Counted from the stretch's first letter, positions 46,485 through 56,554 are shown. The stretch is 64,000 nucleotides of DNA from JADHLK01 sp038131695 (GCA_038131695.1 JAYPQA010000013.1:1-64000); one strand, 5' to 3'. Notes: a model not told the origin generated them from the letters alone. A program made the numbers and translations.

Positions 46485-46775
46485 GTGAAATCCATCATGG
46501 CACGACCGGTTGATACAGAAATCGATTCTTCCAAGGTCGCCTTGATTTTGAAAGCGATGAGCAATGTGCGGCGTTTGCGTATCCTTCAGGAACTGGCAGA
46601 TGGCAAGGAACGCTCGGTCTCTGAGATAGAGGCTTTGGTGCCGGATTTGAGCCAGTCTGCCCTGTCCCAGCATCTGGGCCGCTTGCGGCGGGCCGAGATT
46701 GTGCAGACAAGGCGCAAGTCGCAGACGATATTCTATTCCATCCCCGATCAGGATGTGTTGCGGCTTTGCGGCTGA
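46485..46775 (+). CDS. ArsR-family transcriptional regulator (BigR/YgaV-like)
   Basis: The 96-residue winged helix protein shows ILKAMSNVRRLRILQELADG, VPDLSQSALSQHLGRLRRAE and QTRRKSQTIFYSIPDQDV, the pattern of ArsR proteins in the BigR/SqrR/YgaV group that sense sulfide or persulfide. The two inner cysteines of BigR are not visible; a single Cys is at the very end, where a frameshift may have cut the protein (the neighbouring frame reads LRLITPYLC then stop). GTG 46485 with GGGG four bases before it is preferred; ATG 46497 is the alternative. It precedes tauE. Confidence 0.8.
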   Translation: MKSIMARPVDTEIDSSKVALILKAMSNVRRLRILQELADGKERSVSEIEALVPDLSQSALSQHLGRLRRAEIVQTRRKSQTIFYSIPDQDVLRLCG

Positions 46776-47044
46776 TCACCCCATATTTATGCTGATGACC
46801 CGGTGATGGACCGCACCCGCCATTAAGGGGGGCAGACCTGCCCGCCTGGCAGCCCCGAAATTATCAAAAAAAGCGGTTTTGCCGCACCCGATAGCACTTG
46901 ATCTGGCTTGTGAATAATGCCATTACCGCATCAGTTTGTTTTCGGGGTTGCTGTTGCTGGGCTTGGCCCTCTTCGGACCGGGCTTTTGGGGTCCGCTTTT
47001 GGGCAACAGCTCTGGCCAGGCATATCACCTAAGGTCACATCACT
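46776..47044. other. Gap between ArsR gene and tauE, possible DUF2892-like remnant
   Basis: No complete gene is supported. In one frame, about 46936-47060, the sequence reads SLFSGLLLLGLALFGPGFWG then PLLG, resembling the membrane part of DUF2892 proteins often found beside sulfur-export genes, but there is no start codon in frame and the ending is unlike the family. A GCGG-TTTT-CCGC mini-hairpin is near 46880. Frameshifts may hide a small gene. Confidence 0.3.
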
Positions 47045-47953
47045 ATGTATATCTATCTGCCGATAGCTGAAATTTCGCTGCATATCGCGATTGTGATAGG
47101 GCTGGGTGGCGGCGTTGGCTTCCTGTCCGGAATGTTTGGAGTGGGGGGCGGTTTTCTGATGACGCCGCTGCTCATCTTTTTAGGAGTGCCAGCCCCGGTT
47201 GCGGTGGCGACAGAGGCCAATCAGATCGTGGCCTCCTCAGTCTCGGGTGTGCTGGCGCATTGGCGGCGCGGCAATGTTGATTTCAAGATGGGAACGGTGC
47301 TGCTGGCCGGCGGTGTGTTCGGGTCCTCGCTGGGGGTTCTGCTCTTTGCGCTGTTACAGGAAATCGGCCAGATTGATCTGGTGATTAAGCTGTCCTATGT
47401 CGTCTTTTTGGGCATTGTTGGCCTGTTGATGGGCATGGAGAGTATCCGCGCCATCCTGCGCGCCCGCCAGCCCGGGGCCCGCCGTGGCAAGCTGCATCAG
47501 CATAATTGGCTACACGGGCTGCCGCTGAAGATGCGCTTTCGCCGCTCCAAACTTTATATCAGCGCGCTGCTGCCTTTTGGTCTGGCCGCTTTGGTGGGCG
47601 TCATGTCTGCGATTATGGGGGTCGGTGGCGGCTTTATTCTGGTTCCGGCGATGATTTATCTGCTGGGTATGCCGACTTCTGTGGTGGTTGGCACCTCGCT
47701 GTTCCAGATTATTTTTGTCACCGCCAATGTGACCATCCTGCAGTCAGTTCAGACCCAGACAGTGGATTTCCTGCTGGCCGGGCTGTTGCTGCTGGGGGCG
47801 GTGGTCGGGGCGCAGCTGGGCACGCGGGTGGGGGCCTTGTTGCGCGGTGAGCAGCTGCGCGGCCTGCTGGCTCTGATTGTGCTCGTGGTCTGTATCAAGC
47901 TGGGGCTGGATCTCGTCCTCAACCGGCTGATCTCTATTCGCTGGAGTTGCTGA
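47045..47953 (+). CDS. tauE: Sulfite exporter TauE/SafE family protein
   Basis: The 302-residue membrane protein has two related halves, each with the glycine-rich motif: GFLSGMFGVGGGFLMTPLLI and SAIMGVGGGFILVPAMIYLL. About eight helices are visible. TauE/SafE proteins export sulfite or sulfoacetate or take part in sulfur-compound efflux. The C-terminus LVLNRLISIRWSC is slightly unlike the usual '..YS' ending. The stop overlaps the TTG of the following TIGR02186 gene, its regular partner. Confidence 0.9.
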   Translation: MYIYLPIAEISLHIAIVIGLGGGVGFLSGMFGVGGGFLMTPLLIFLGVPAPVAVATEANQIVASSVSGVLAHWRRGNVDFKMGTVLLAGGVFGSSLGVLLFALLQEIGQIDLVIKLSYVVFLGIVGLLMGMESIRAILRARQPGARRGKLHQHNWLHGLPLKMRFRRSKLYISALLPFGLAALVGVMSAIMGVGGGFILVPAMIYLLGMPTSVVVGTSLFQIIFVTANVTILQSVQTQTVDFLLAGLLLLGAVVGAQLGTRVGALLRGEQLRGLLALIVLVVCIKLGLDLVLNRLISIRWSC

Positions 47954-48703
47954 AAAATGATCCGGGTATTGCTGTTTTGTTTTTGCTTTGCCTTTCGGGT
48001 TTTGCTGGATACGCCCGGGCCGATCGGCTGGTGGCTGATTTATCTGCTGATCAGGTTGCGATCAAGACAGATTTCAATGGCACATCCCTGTTGCTGTTTG
48101 GCGCGGTTGCCGGAGAGGAGGGCGATGATATTGTGGTTGCCATCTCTGGCCCGCCCGTGACCATTGCCCAGCGCCGCAAGGACCGGGTCAGCGGTATCTG
48201 GGTCAACCGTGAAGCTGTGGAGTGGCAGGGATCCCAGCTATTACCATCTGTTTTCCAACCAAACCGCTGGATCAAATCATGCCCGAAGAAGATCAGAAAA
48301 GCTGCGTATTGGGCCGGAAAATCTGCGCTTTGTTCGCGCCGCCGGAAAGGCCGGAACCGCGGCAGACCGGGCAGAATGGCGCAGCGCTCTGATCCGCAAT
48401 ATGGAAGAAGCCGGATTATGGGAGGCGGCCCCCTCTTCGGTAGAGGTAATCAAGGGCGCGCTGTTCCGAACCAGCGTAACCCTGCCTGCCAATATTATCC
48501 CGGGCAGCTATGGCGTGCGGATTTTGCATCTGCGCGATGGCCAGCTGCTGAATGAGGAAGAGACCAGCCTGTCTGTGGCCAAGGGCGGTTTTTCTGCGCT
48601 GATTTATCGTTTTGCCCATGATTATTCGATTTTCTATGGCCTGTTCGCCGTGTTTTTTGCCGTGGCCGCTGGCTGGCTGGCGGCAGTAGCGTTCCGCAAA
48701 TAA
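47947..48703 (+). CDS. TIGR02186 family protein (TauE partner), frameshifts near 48215-48310
   Basis: Starting at TTG 47947 there is a signal peptide (PGIAVLFLLCLSGFAGYARA) and DRLVADLSADQVAIKTDFNG, FGAVAGEEGDDIVVAISGPP and RRKDRVSGIWVNREAVEW, the TIGR02186 pattern. After 48215 the expected YYHLFSN, KPLDQIMPEED and LRIGPENLRF are in different frames; the last frame continues to ALFRTSVTLPANIIPGSYGV and a C-terminal membrane anchor (YGLFAVFFAVAAGWLAAVAF). Joined length is about 251 residues. The protein is probably anchored in the inner membrane with a periplasmic domain; function unknown but linked to TauE. Confidence 0.82.
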
Positions 48704-48745
48704 CCGTGCTAGACTGACGGTTGGCCATCTCAGGAGCAAGGCGAT

Positions 48746-49222
48746 ATGACAAAGAGCAAATCACCCAGATTTTTTCTCGTGATCATTGATGATTCAGAAG
48801 AATTGCATCAGGCCCTGCATTTTGCCTGTGTGCGCGCCCGCGCTACTGAGGCCCGTATCGCCTTGGTCTATGTCATTGCCCCGGCGGAATTCGCCCATTG
48901 GGCCGGGGTCGGTGAGCTGATGCGCGAGGAGGCCCGCGAAGAGGCTGAGGAAAAAATGCGTGTCCATTCTGAATATGTCCAGCAGCTGACCGGCCAGCCC
49001 GCCCAGCTGTTTATCCGGGTGGGGGATGTGGCCGATCAGGTCATCCAGCTGATTGATGAGCAGACAGATATTCGCCTGCTGGTGCTGGGCGCGGATACCA
49101 ATACTGATTCCGCCGGGCCGATTGTGAACTACATGACCGGGCGCGGAGCTTCGCGCTGCCGCGTGCCGATTACCATTGTGCCGGGCAATCTGACAGATGC
49201 CCAGATAGACCAGCTCAGCTAA
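48746..49222 (+). CDS. Universal stress protein (UspA domain)
   Basis: The 158-residue protein has FLVIIDDSEELHQALHFACV, RIALVYVIAPAEFAHWAGVG and a C-terminal DIRLLVLGADTNTDSAGPIV segment, then RCRVPITIVPGN; the glycine-rich ATP-binding G-2x-G-9x-G(S/T) motif is not well kept, so ATP binding is doubtful. AGGAGCAAGG precedes the ATG. It follows the TauE/TIGR02186 pair in the same direction. Confidence 0.85.
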   Translation: MTKSKSPRFFLVIIDDSEELHQALHFACVRARATEARIALVYVIAPAEFAHWAGVGELMREEAREEAEEKMRVHSEYVQQLTGQPAQLFIRVGDVADQVIQLIDEQTDIRLLVLGADTNTDSAGPIVNYMTGRGASRCRVPITIVPGNLTDAQIDQLS

Positions 49223-49320
49223 CAGACGCTTGCCGCGGCGGCCTGACTGCTCTATATGGGCGGGCAGCGGTCAGGCAATCCCTGCCGGCCGGCCAAATAT
49301 GTGGATGAGAGGGCTGACAG

Positions 49321-49845
49321 ATGCGTCTGATTGCAGTTTTTCTTTTTGTTTTTGTTTTTATGACAGGGTTTTCCATGACTGATTCTTCCGCCAAGGCAGC
49401 CGGCAAATATCTGGTTTTGACCACCAGCCAGGGGCCGATTAAAATTGAGCTTTTGCCAGATTTGGCGCCCAACCATGTCGCCCGCATTTCCCAGCTGGCT
49501 GATGAGGGGTTTTATGATGGCATCATCTTTCACCGGGTCATCCCCGGCTTTATGGCCCAGACAGGCGATCCGACCGGCACCGGCATGGGTGGGTCCGGCG
49601 AAAAGCTGAAAGCGGAATTCACCGATTACCCCTATCAGGAGGGGACGGTGGGCATGGCCCGGGCCATGAATCCGGATTCAGCCGATTCACAATTCTTCAT
49701 TTGCTTTGATGGCTGCGGGCATCTGACCGGCCAATATACCGTCTGGGGCCAGGTGACAGAGGGGATGGATACAGTCTATAAAATCACCCCCGGAGAGCCG
49801 CCAGCAACCCCGGATCGCATCCTGTCTGCTGCGCTCAGCGACTGA
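49321..49845 (+). CDS. Peptidyl-prolyl cis-trans isomerase, cyclophilin type, exported
   Basis: A hydrophobic leader (MRLIAVFLFVFVFMTGFSM, cleavage near AKA-AGKY) suggests periplasmic location. The cyclophilin domain follows: GFYDGIIFHRVIPGFMAQTG with the catalytic Arg, GGSGEKLKAEF, GTVGMARAMNPDSADSQFFI and YTVWGQVTEGMDTV. Length is 174 residues, fitting PpiA-type enzymes that help folding at proline bonds. Confidence 0.92.
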   Translation: MRLIAVFLFVFVFMTGFSMTDSSAKAAGKYLVLTTSQGPIKIELLPDLAPNHVARISQLADEGFYDGIIFHRVIPGFMAQTGDPTGTGMGGSGEKLKAEFTDYPYQEGTVGMARAMNPDSADSQFFICFDGCGHLTGQYTVWGQVTEGMDTVYKITPGEPPATPDRILSAALSD

Positions 49846-49900
49846 TCACCCAGCGCCTGATCACACGGAGTCGGGCCCCTATCAATGACGGCGAGCCGGG

Positions 49901-51151
49901 TCAGCTATCCTCTGGCCCGGCCTTCAGCACAATGCGGATATCATTGACATTGGTGCGTGTCGGGCCGGTAATGATCTGATCGCCCAGCAGGCCGAAAAAA
50001 CTGTGCGAATCATTATTGGCCAGCAGCCCGGCCGGATCGCAGCCCAGCGCAACCGCCCTGTCAAAACTATCCGGGCCAGCCAACGCCCCGGCAATCGGCG
50101 CTGCCCCGTCTATCCCGTCCGAATCGCCAGCCGCCACCCAGACGCCCGGCACTCTGTGCATCACCATTTCATGCACGAATTCTGCGTTGCGCCCGCCGGA
50201 CCCGCTGCCGGTGACCTGAACCGAACATTCGCCGCCGGAAATCAGCGCCGTTCCCGGCGCAACATCGGCGATCTGCTTGCCCATGGAACGGGCCAGCTGG
50301 GCGGCGCTGTCCTGAAAATCATCGCCCAGAATTTCGGTCTGCCAGCCCGCCTTTTGCAAGAGGGCCGCTGCCGCCTGCAAGGATCGCAGCGGCGTTGCCA
50401 CCAGCTGCATATCAGCCCGGGCCAGCCCGGGATGCCCCGTGCCCGGCGGGGCGGCACGCGGGTCCAGCAGCCAGGCCCGCAAATCGGCACTAACCTCTAT
50501 CCCATAGCGATCCAGCACTGCCAGCGCGGCCCCGGGCGCATCCTCAACGCCAGACGCCGGGCCTGAGGCAATCGCCGCAATATCATCTCCCGGCACATCC
50601 GAGATCGCAAAGCCGCACAGGCTGGCCGGCGCGGCAGCCAGCGCCAGCCGCCCGCCCTTGAAACCGGACAGGTGACGGCGCACCAGATTCATCTCCTGAA
50701 TAGGGGCCCCGGACTGCAAAAGCTGGTGTGACAGGGCCTGTTTGCCAGCCAAATCCAGCGGCCCGGCAGGCAGGCAGCACAGCGCCGAGCCACCCCCCGA
50801 TACCAGCAGGATCACCCGGTCCCCCTCCTCCAGCCTTGCTGCCTCTGCCAGCAGGCGGCGGGCCGCCAGCACCGAACGCTCATCCGGCACCGGATGGGCG
50901 GCGGTGATCACCTCTATCTGTTCGGTATCTGCCTCATGCCCGTCTGGCACCACGACCAGCCCCTGCAGCGGACGATCCAGACATTGTTCTGCCACCCGTG
51001 CCATATCAGCACCCGCCTTGCCAAGGCCCAGCACAATCTCCCGCCCGCTCGGCAGAGGCGCCAGCCCAGCCAGCGCAGGCGGCAAAACCTGTTCCGGGCG
51101 CGCCGCCTCTATCGCGGCGGCAAAAGCCTGTCTTAACAGCTGCTTTATCAT
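49901..51151 (-). CDS. Glycerate 2-kinase (MOFRL/GckA-TtuD family)
   Basis: The 416-residue protein has the N-terminal DUF4147 domain (IVLGLGKAGADMARVAEQCL, ILLVSGGGSALCCLPAG and EMNLVRRHLSGFKGGRLA) and the C-terminal MOFRL domain (ALISGGECSVQVTGSGSGGR, WVAAGDSDGIDGAAPIAGAL, GPTRTNVNDIRIVL). These kinases phosphorylate glycerate to 2-phosphoglycerate in serine-cycle or hydroxypyruvate pathways. ATG 51151 is chosen over GTG 51160. It is divergent from tupB. Confidence 0.9.
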   Translation of the reverse strand: MIKQLLRQAFAAAIEAARPEQVLPPALAGLAPLPSGREIVLGLGKAGADMARVAEQCLDRPLQGLVVVPDGHEADTEQIEVITAAHPVPDERSVLAARRLLAEAARLEEGDRVILLVSGGGSALCCLPAGPLDLAGKQALSHQLLQSGAPIQEMNLVRRHLSGFKGGRLALAAAPASLCGFAISDVPGDDIAAIASGPASGVEDAPGAALAVLDRYGIEVSADLRAWLLDPRAAPPGTGHPGLARADMQLVATPLRSLQAAAALLQKAGWQTEILGDDFQDSAAQLARSMGKQIADVAPGTALISGGECSVQVTGSGSGGRNAEFVHEMVMHRVPGVWVAAGDSDGIDGAAPIAGALAGPDSFDRAVALGCDPAGLLANNDSHSFFGLLGDQIITGPTRTNVNDIRIVLKAGPEDS

Positions 51152-51316
51152 ATTTCCCACTGATCTGGATGGCCGCGCTTACGGCATCTGTTCCACAACT
51201 CTGGAAACCGAAAAAAAAGAGGCACCCTAATGCGACGGCTAAAGTGTTTCGCAGGATCCGGAAAATTGCAATAATGCTTTGTTTTTTTCTCCCCGACAGG
51301 CGATAAAGCACAAGAA

Positions 51317-52024
51317 ATGGGCATTATTGATTCCATGCAGCAAGCTCTGGCCATGCTGGTCAGGCTGGAGGCTGATCTCTGGGAAATTATCCTGCTTTCC
51401 ATCAGGGTGAGCGGAACAGCGACTTTCTTTGCCCTTGTTTTTGGCCTGCCGCTGGGCGCGTTGCTGGCAACCCGCAGCTTTCCCGGACGCACCGCTGCCG
51501 TCATTTTGGTGAACAGCCTGCTGGCCCTGCCGCCAGTGGTGGCCGGGCTGGTCATCTATCTGCTGCTTTCGCGCAGCGGGCCGTTTGGCTGGCTGCAGCT
51601 GCTCTACAGCCCGACAGCCATGATTATCGCCCAATTTGTTCTGATTTTGCCCATCGCCGCCGCCCTCTCACGCCAGATATTTGAGCAGATGCTGGCCGAA
51701 TATGCCCCGCTGCTGGCCTCGCTGCGTTGTTCCACCACCCAGCGCATAGCGGTCTTGCTGCGGGATGGCAGGCTGGAGCTGATAACGGTGGTGCTGGCCT
51801 GTTTTGGCCGCGCCATTGCTGAGGTGGGTGCGGTGATTATTGTCGGCGGCAATATCAATCATGTCAGCCGCGTGCTGACAACCGCTATCGCGCTGGAAAC
51901 CTCACGCGGTGAGCTGGCGCTGGCACTGGCACTCGGTATGGTATTGCTTGTGATAGCCCTGCTGGTCAATCTGGCCGGCCAGCTGATTCGGGTTGTCTTG
52001 CAGAAAGCTGGTGCCGATGTCTGA
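51317..52024 (+). CDS. tupB: Tungstate-type ABC transporter permease
   Basis: The 235-residue membrane protein has about six helices and the inner-membrane permease loop (VLACFGRAIAEVGAVIIVGG) with the EAA-like spacing seen in TupB/ModB-type permeases. The first part (IILLSIRVSGTATFFALVFG, LPLGALLAT) matches tungstate/anion permeases. It overlaps tupC by eight bases. A substrate-binding tupA gene is not adjacent in the window. Confidence 0.85.
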   Translation: MGIIDSMQQALAMLVRLEADLWEIILLSIRVSGTATFFALVFGLPLGALLATRSFPGRTAAVILVNSLLALPPVVAGLVIYLLLSRSGPFGWLQLLYSPTAMIIAQFVLILPIAAALSRQIFEQMLAEYAPLLASLRCSTTQRIAVLLRDGRLELITVVLACFGRAIAEVGAVIIVGGNINHVSRVLTTAIALETSRGELALALALGMVLLVIALLVNLAGQLIRVVLQKAGADV

Positions 52025-52718
52025 GGAAATCAAAACCAGTGAACACCCCCCCGGCCCGCCAGTGCTGCGCGCTGATGAGCTCTGCTATACGCGCCAGAAC
52101 CGGCAGCTGATCACCAAGGCCAGCCTGACCCTTTCGGCCGGGCAGATCACCCTGCTGGCCGGGCATAACGGGGCTGGCAAGAGCCTGCTTCTGCAGCTGC
52201 TGCACGGGCTGATGCCGCCGGATTCAGGCCAGCTGTCCGGCCCGCCCGGAAAGCAGCAAAAAATGGTCTTTCAAAAGCCTGTCCTGTTGCGCCGCTCCAC
52301 CCGCCAGCATCTGGCCTTTCTGGCCCCGCAGCTGGACCGGGACGGGCTGGATGCCTGTCTGGCCCGGGCGGGTCTGCTAGATCGCCAGCAGGTTCCAACC
52401 CGCCAGCTATCCGGCGGTGAGGCGCAAAAGCTGGCCCTGACCGGTGCGCTGGCGACCCGTCCGAAATTACTGTTTCTGGATGAGCCGACTGCCAGCCTGG
52501 ATTATGAATCCACCCGCTTTGTAGAGGACAGCCTGCAACAGGCGCGCGCCGGGGGCATGGCGATTTTGATGGTCTCGCATAATCGCACCCAGATCAAAAG
52601 GCTGGCAGATCGGGTGCTGTTTCTGGCCCGCGGCACCATTACCGATAACGCCCAGGCAGACGCATTTTTTGCCCAGCCAGAAAGCCGGGTTGCCCAGGAT
52701 TGGCTGGATTTCGCTTAA
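52017..52718 (+). CDS. tupC: Tungstate-type ABC transporter ATP-binding protein
   Basis: The 233-residue ATPase shows Walker A LLAGHNGAGKSLLLQLLHGL, the Q-loop KMVFQKPVLL, the signature LSGGEAQKLALTGAL, Walker B LLFLDEPTASLD and the switch histidine VSHN. These are characteristic of the short TupC/ModC-like ATPases. ATG 52017 lies inside the end of tupB. Its stop overlaps the convergent dehydrogenase stop by four bases. Confidence 0.87.
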   Translation: MSEEIKTSEHPPGPPVLRADELCYTRQNRQLITKASLTLSAGQITLLAGHNGAGKSLLLQLLHGLMPPDSGQLSGPPGKQQKMVFQKPVLLRRSTRQHLAFLAPQLDRDGLDACLARAGLLDRQQVPTRQLSGGEAQKLALTGALATRPKLLFLDEPTASLDYESTRFVEDSLQQARAGGMAILMVSHNRTQIKRLADRVLFLARGTITDNAQADAFFAQPESRVAQDWLDFA

Positions 52719-55146
52719 GATCGCAGCAAGCTGGCATTGGCATCATAGAGCGGCTGGCCCAGCACCTCAGCTGGCCAGAATTGCCCCAGAATCTCCACCT
52801 CCAGCGCCGTGCCGCCCGCCGCCAGCTCAGTCGGCAAATAGGCGAGGGCGACCGAACAACCCACATGATGGGCATAGCCGCCGGAGCTGACAAAACCGAC
52901 CGCCGCCCCGTCCTTCATCACCGCCTCATCGCCGGTCACATCAACGCCCTCACTGGCCAGCCGCATCACGCAAAGCCGTCTGGCCGGGCCGGATTTGGCT
53001 TCTTCCAGTGCCGCCTGCTTGCCACAGAAATCCCGCTCCCAATCGATAAAGCTGTCCAGCCCGGCCTCAGCAGCGGTGAAATCAGGCCGGTAATCCGCGC
53101 CCCAAACGCCCCAGCCCTTTTCCAGCCGCAGTGCCAGCAAGGACCGTGCCCCATACCATTTCAGGCCCAGCTCGCCGTCCGCATCCGCCTCTTCAATCGC
53201 CTCCATCAGCCGCAGCTGATAATGCGGGGCCACATAAATCTCATAGCCCAGCTCGCCGGAAAAGGAGAGCCGCGCAATCAGGGCCGGCAAGCCGCCTGCA
53301 AAACCCTGGCGAATATCGCGGAATTTGAAGGCCTCATTGCTCACATCCTCGCGGCACAGCCTGGCCAGCAGCGTGCGCGCCTTTGGCCCCGACAGGGCAA
53401 TGCCATGCCAGTCATCTGACAGATTGCGATACTGCACGCCGCTTTCCGGCAGATGCGTCTCAAACCAGCGCCGGTGCATATTCTGTGCTGTGCCAGACCC
53501 GAACAGCATGAAATGATCCTCTGCCAGACAGGCCACGGTGAAATCACCATAGAGCTTGCCCTTGGCGGTCAGCATCGGGGTCAGCGCCAGCCGGCCCGGC
53601 CGCGGAATACGCCCGGCCAGCAGCCAGCCAAGATAGGCCCGTGCGCCCGGCCCCTTGAATTCATGCTTCGCAAAATTGGCAATTTCCACCGCCCCGACTG
53701 AATGGCGCACCGCAGCCACCTCAGCAGCGACATAGTCATGTGCGCGGCTGCGCCGGAAGCTCGGCTCCTCAAACGCATCCTGCGGCCCGTCCGCAAACCA
53801 GAGCGCAGATTCCAGCCCGTGCGCATCACCCATCACCGCCCCTTTGGCCAGGAGCCGGTCATAGATAGCCGTGGTTTTCTGCCGCCGCCCCTTTGGCAAA
53901 GTCTCATTGGGAAAGGTCATCACAAAGCGGCGCTCATAATTTTCTGAGGCTTTGACAGTTCCCCATTGCGGGCTGGCATAATCGCCAAAGCGCGCCACAT
54001 CCATCGCCCAGACATCAATGGATGGCTCGCCATCGATCATCCATTCCGCCATGCACAGCCCAACCCCGCCACCCTGGCAAAAGCCGGCCATCACGCCGAC
54101 AGCCACCCAGTAATTGCGCATCCCCGGCACCGGCCCGATCATCGGATTGCCATCCGGGCCAAAGGTGAAGGGCCCATTTATCATATTCTTGATGCCCGCC
54201 CGCTCCAGAGCCGGAATCCGCTCAAACCCCAGCTGCAGCCGATCGGCGATATTATCCAGGCGCGGCTCCAGCAGCTCATGGCCAAAATCCAGCGGCGTGC
54301 CGGCAACCGCCCAGGGGTTGCCCGCGGCTCATAGGTTCCCAGCAACATACCGCCGCGTTCCTGGCGGAAATAGATATTGCCCTCATAATCAATGCCGGCC
54401 GGGAGCCTTTCCTCACGCTCCACAATCTCGGGAATATCCTCGGTTATCAGATAGTGATGCTCCATCGGCTGCACCGGCAGATGCAGCCCGGCCAGATGCC
54501 CCAGCTCGCGCGCCCACAGCCCGCCAGCATTGACAATCATCTCAGCATTCACCGTGCCTTTGGCCGTCACCACATCCCAGCTGCCATCGGGGCGCTGGTT
54601 GGTTTCCAGCACCGGGCAATGGGTCTGATAGCGCGCGCCATGCACCCGCGCCGCCTTTGCATAGGCATAGGTGACCCCGGAGGGATCAATATCGCCATCC
54701 AGCGGATCCCACAACGCCGCGATATAGCGCGAGGCATCAATCAGCGGATGCCGTCGTGCCGCCTCTTCTATGGAGATAAATTCCTGATCCAGCCCCATTG
54801 TGCGGGCCTTGGATCGTTCGCGTTTCAGGTAATCATGCCAATCTTCATTGGAGGCGAGATAAAAACCGCCTGTATTATGCATCCCCACAGAATGGCCGGA
54901 CAGCTCTTCAATCTCGCGATAGAGATTGATGGTATAGCCTTGCAGGCGCGAAATATTCGGGTCTGAGCTGATTGTATGAATCTGGCCGGCCGCGTGCCAG
55001 CTGGACCCGGAGGTCAGCTCATCGCGTTCCAGCAACAACACATCCTTCCAGCCGAATTTGGCCAGATGGAACAGAATCGAACAGCCAACCACGCCGCCCC
55101 CGATCACAACAACGCGGGCATGGCTTTGCAGCTTTTCCCCTGACAT
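52715..55146 (-). CDS. FAD-dependent dimethylglycine/sarcosine dehydrogenase-like enzyme with GcvT domain, frameshift near 54315
   Basis: ATG 55146 has GGGGAGGA upstream. The N-terminal DAO domain has VVVIGGGVVGCSILFHLAKF, the flavin-linked ERDELTSGSSWHAAGQIHTI, with the His used for covalent FAD in homologues, and HYLITEDIPEIVEREERLPA. The frame changes at TYEPRATP; joining one base gives PLDFGHELLEPRLDNIADRL and KNMINGPFTFGPDGNPMIGP. The C-terminal GcvT folate-binding part includes DWHGIALSGPKARTLLA, RLSFSGELGYEIYVAPHYQL and GWGVWGADYRPDFTAAEAGL. Length about 810 residues, typical of these enzymes, which demethylate N-methylglycines and transfer the carbon to tetrahydrofolate. Exact substrate is not determinable. 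Confidence 0.88.
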
Positions 55147-55258
55147 GAATTCCTCCCCTTTGAAACCCCCTCTTGATTCCAAGACTGGCGGGAGCAGCAA
55201 AGAGAGTCTGCCGCAGAACCGGCATGATCAGCCGTTTTCAAGCTATTGCTGCTCTGCC

Positions 55259-56476
55259 TCAGCCACGCAGGCTTTTCAGTTCAAAATCCGGATTGGCAAT
55301 ATCCTGGCGTGCGACCGGCTGGCCCTTTTCCATACAGGCTTTGGCAATCATATAAGCCTGCGGGTCAGAGGCCGATTCGACAGAACAGAGCTGATCTCCG
55401 ACAAAGCTCCAGACAGACAGGCTGCCCTCGCGCCGGCCTGTGCGGCTGATAAAATCCAAACCTTCGCTGCCAGCGGGGGGCAGCAAGCCGGCAATCTGCA
55501 GCTTGACATCATATTGATCCGACCAGAACCAGGGCAATTCGGTCTCCGGCACAGGCTGGCCGACAATGGCGGCTGCCGCTACCTGGCCACTGAACTGGGC
55601 ATGATGCACCGATTCCAGCCGCAGCGGATAATGGGCAGCAGCATGGGCGACATCCCCAATGGCAAAAATCGACGCATCCTCGGTGCGATAATCTGCTGCG
55701 ACCGGAATACCATTACCCACCGCCAGACCCGCTGCCTCAGCCAGCCCGGTTTCCGGAATCACCCCGATCCCGGCCAGCAGCAGATCACAGTCAATCTGGC
55801 GGCCATCATCCAGCTCTATCGCGCTAATCCGGCCTGCTTGCCTGATCAGCCCGGTGAGGCCATGACCCAAAACCAGCTGAACCCCGTGTCGGCGATGCAA
55901 ATCAGCAAAATAATCTGAAATCACAGGCGAGGCGACCCGCGCCAAAAGCCGCTCAGCCATCTCAATGACCGTGACCTCCAGCCCGGCCTTGCGCAGGCTG
56001 GCCGCTGCTTCCAGCCCGATATAGCCGCCCCCGGCCACCACGGCTTTTTTGGCCTGTCCCAGCTCAAGGCGCAACGCCCGCGCATCCGCAGCTGTCCGCA
56101 AGAGATGCACACCGTCAGCCCCGTCCAGCGGCAGCTGGCGCGGCCTCGCCCCGGTTGCCAGCACCAGCCAGTCATAGGCAAGCGCGCTGCCATCTGTCAA
56201 GGCAAGCTGTTTTGTCTGGCGATCAATTCCGGCCACCGCCAGCCCGTCCCGCAATGCAATATTGAGAGTCTGGAAAAATTCCGGACGCCGCAGCGCAAAG
56301 CCCGCCTCATCAGAAGTCTCGGCCTGCAAATAGGCTTTTGACAAGGGCGGGCGCTGAACAGGCAGGCCGCTTTCGCGCTCCACCAGCGTAATAGCCCCCT
56401 CATAATCTGCGGCGCGCAATTTTTCTGCACAGGCCAGACCGGCATGGCTGGCTCCGATGATAACTGTCCGTGTCAC
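55259..56476 (-). CDS. Ferredoxin reductase-like FAD/NAD(P) oxidoreductase (rhodocoxin-reductase type)
   Basis: The 405-residue flavoprotein has the FAD motif VIIGASHAGLACAEKLRAAD, LVLATGARPRQLPLDG, the NAD-binding VVAGGGYIGLEAAASLRKAG, the second FAD motif ASIFAIGDVAHAAAHYPLRL and a C-terminal reductase domain (FWSDQYDVKLQIAGL). Such enzymes pass electrons from NADH to [2Fe-2S] ferredoxins of oxygenases or P450s. GTG 56476 has GGGGGA five bases before it and is chosen over ATG 56521. It lies upstream of the dehydrogenase gene on the same strand. Confidence 0.88.
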   Translation of the reverse strand: MTRTVIIGASHAGLACAEKLRAADYEGAITLVERESGLPVQRPPLSKAYLQAETSDEAGFALRRPEFFQTLNIALRDGLAVAGIDRQTKQLALTDGSALAYDWLVLATGARPRQLPLDGADGVHLLRTAADARALRLELGQAKKAVVAGGGYIGLEAAASLRKAGLEVTVIEMAERLLARVASPVISDYFADLHRRHGVQLVLGHGLTGLIRQAGRISAIELDDGRQIDCDLLLAGIGVIPETGLAEAAGLAVGNGIPVAADYRTEDASIFAIGDVAHAAAHYPLRLESVHHAQFSGQVAAAAIVGQPVPETELPWFWSDQYDVKLQIAGLLPPAGSEGLDFISRTGRREGSLSVWSFVGDQLCSVESASDPQAYMIAKACMEKGQPVARQDIANPDFELKSLRG

Positions 56477-56554
56477 GCTATCCCCCGACAATCGAAACGC
56501 TCTCCGATAATCGAAAAGCATTGGAAAAAAAGGATGGAAAAGTCAGGCTGGCAC

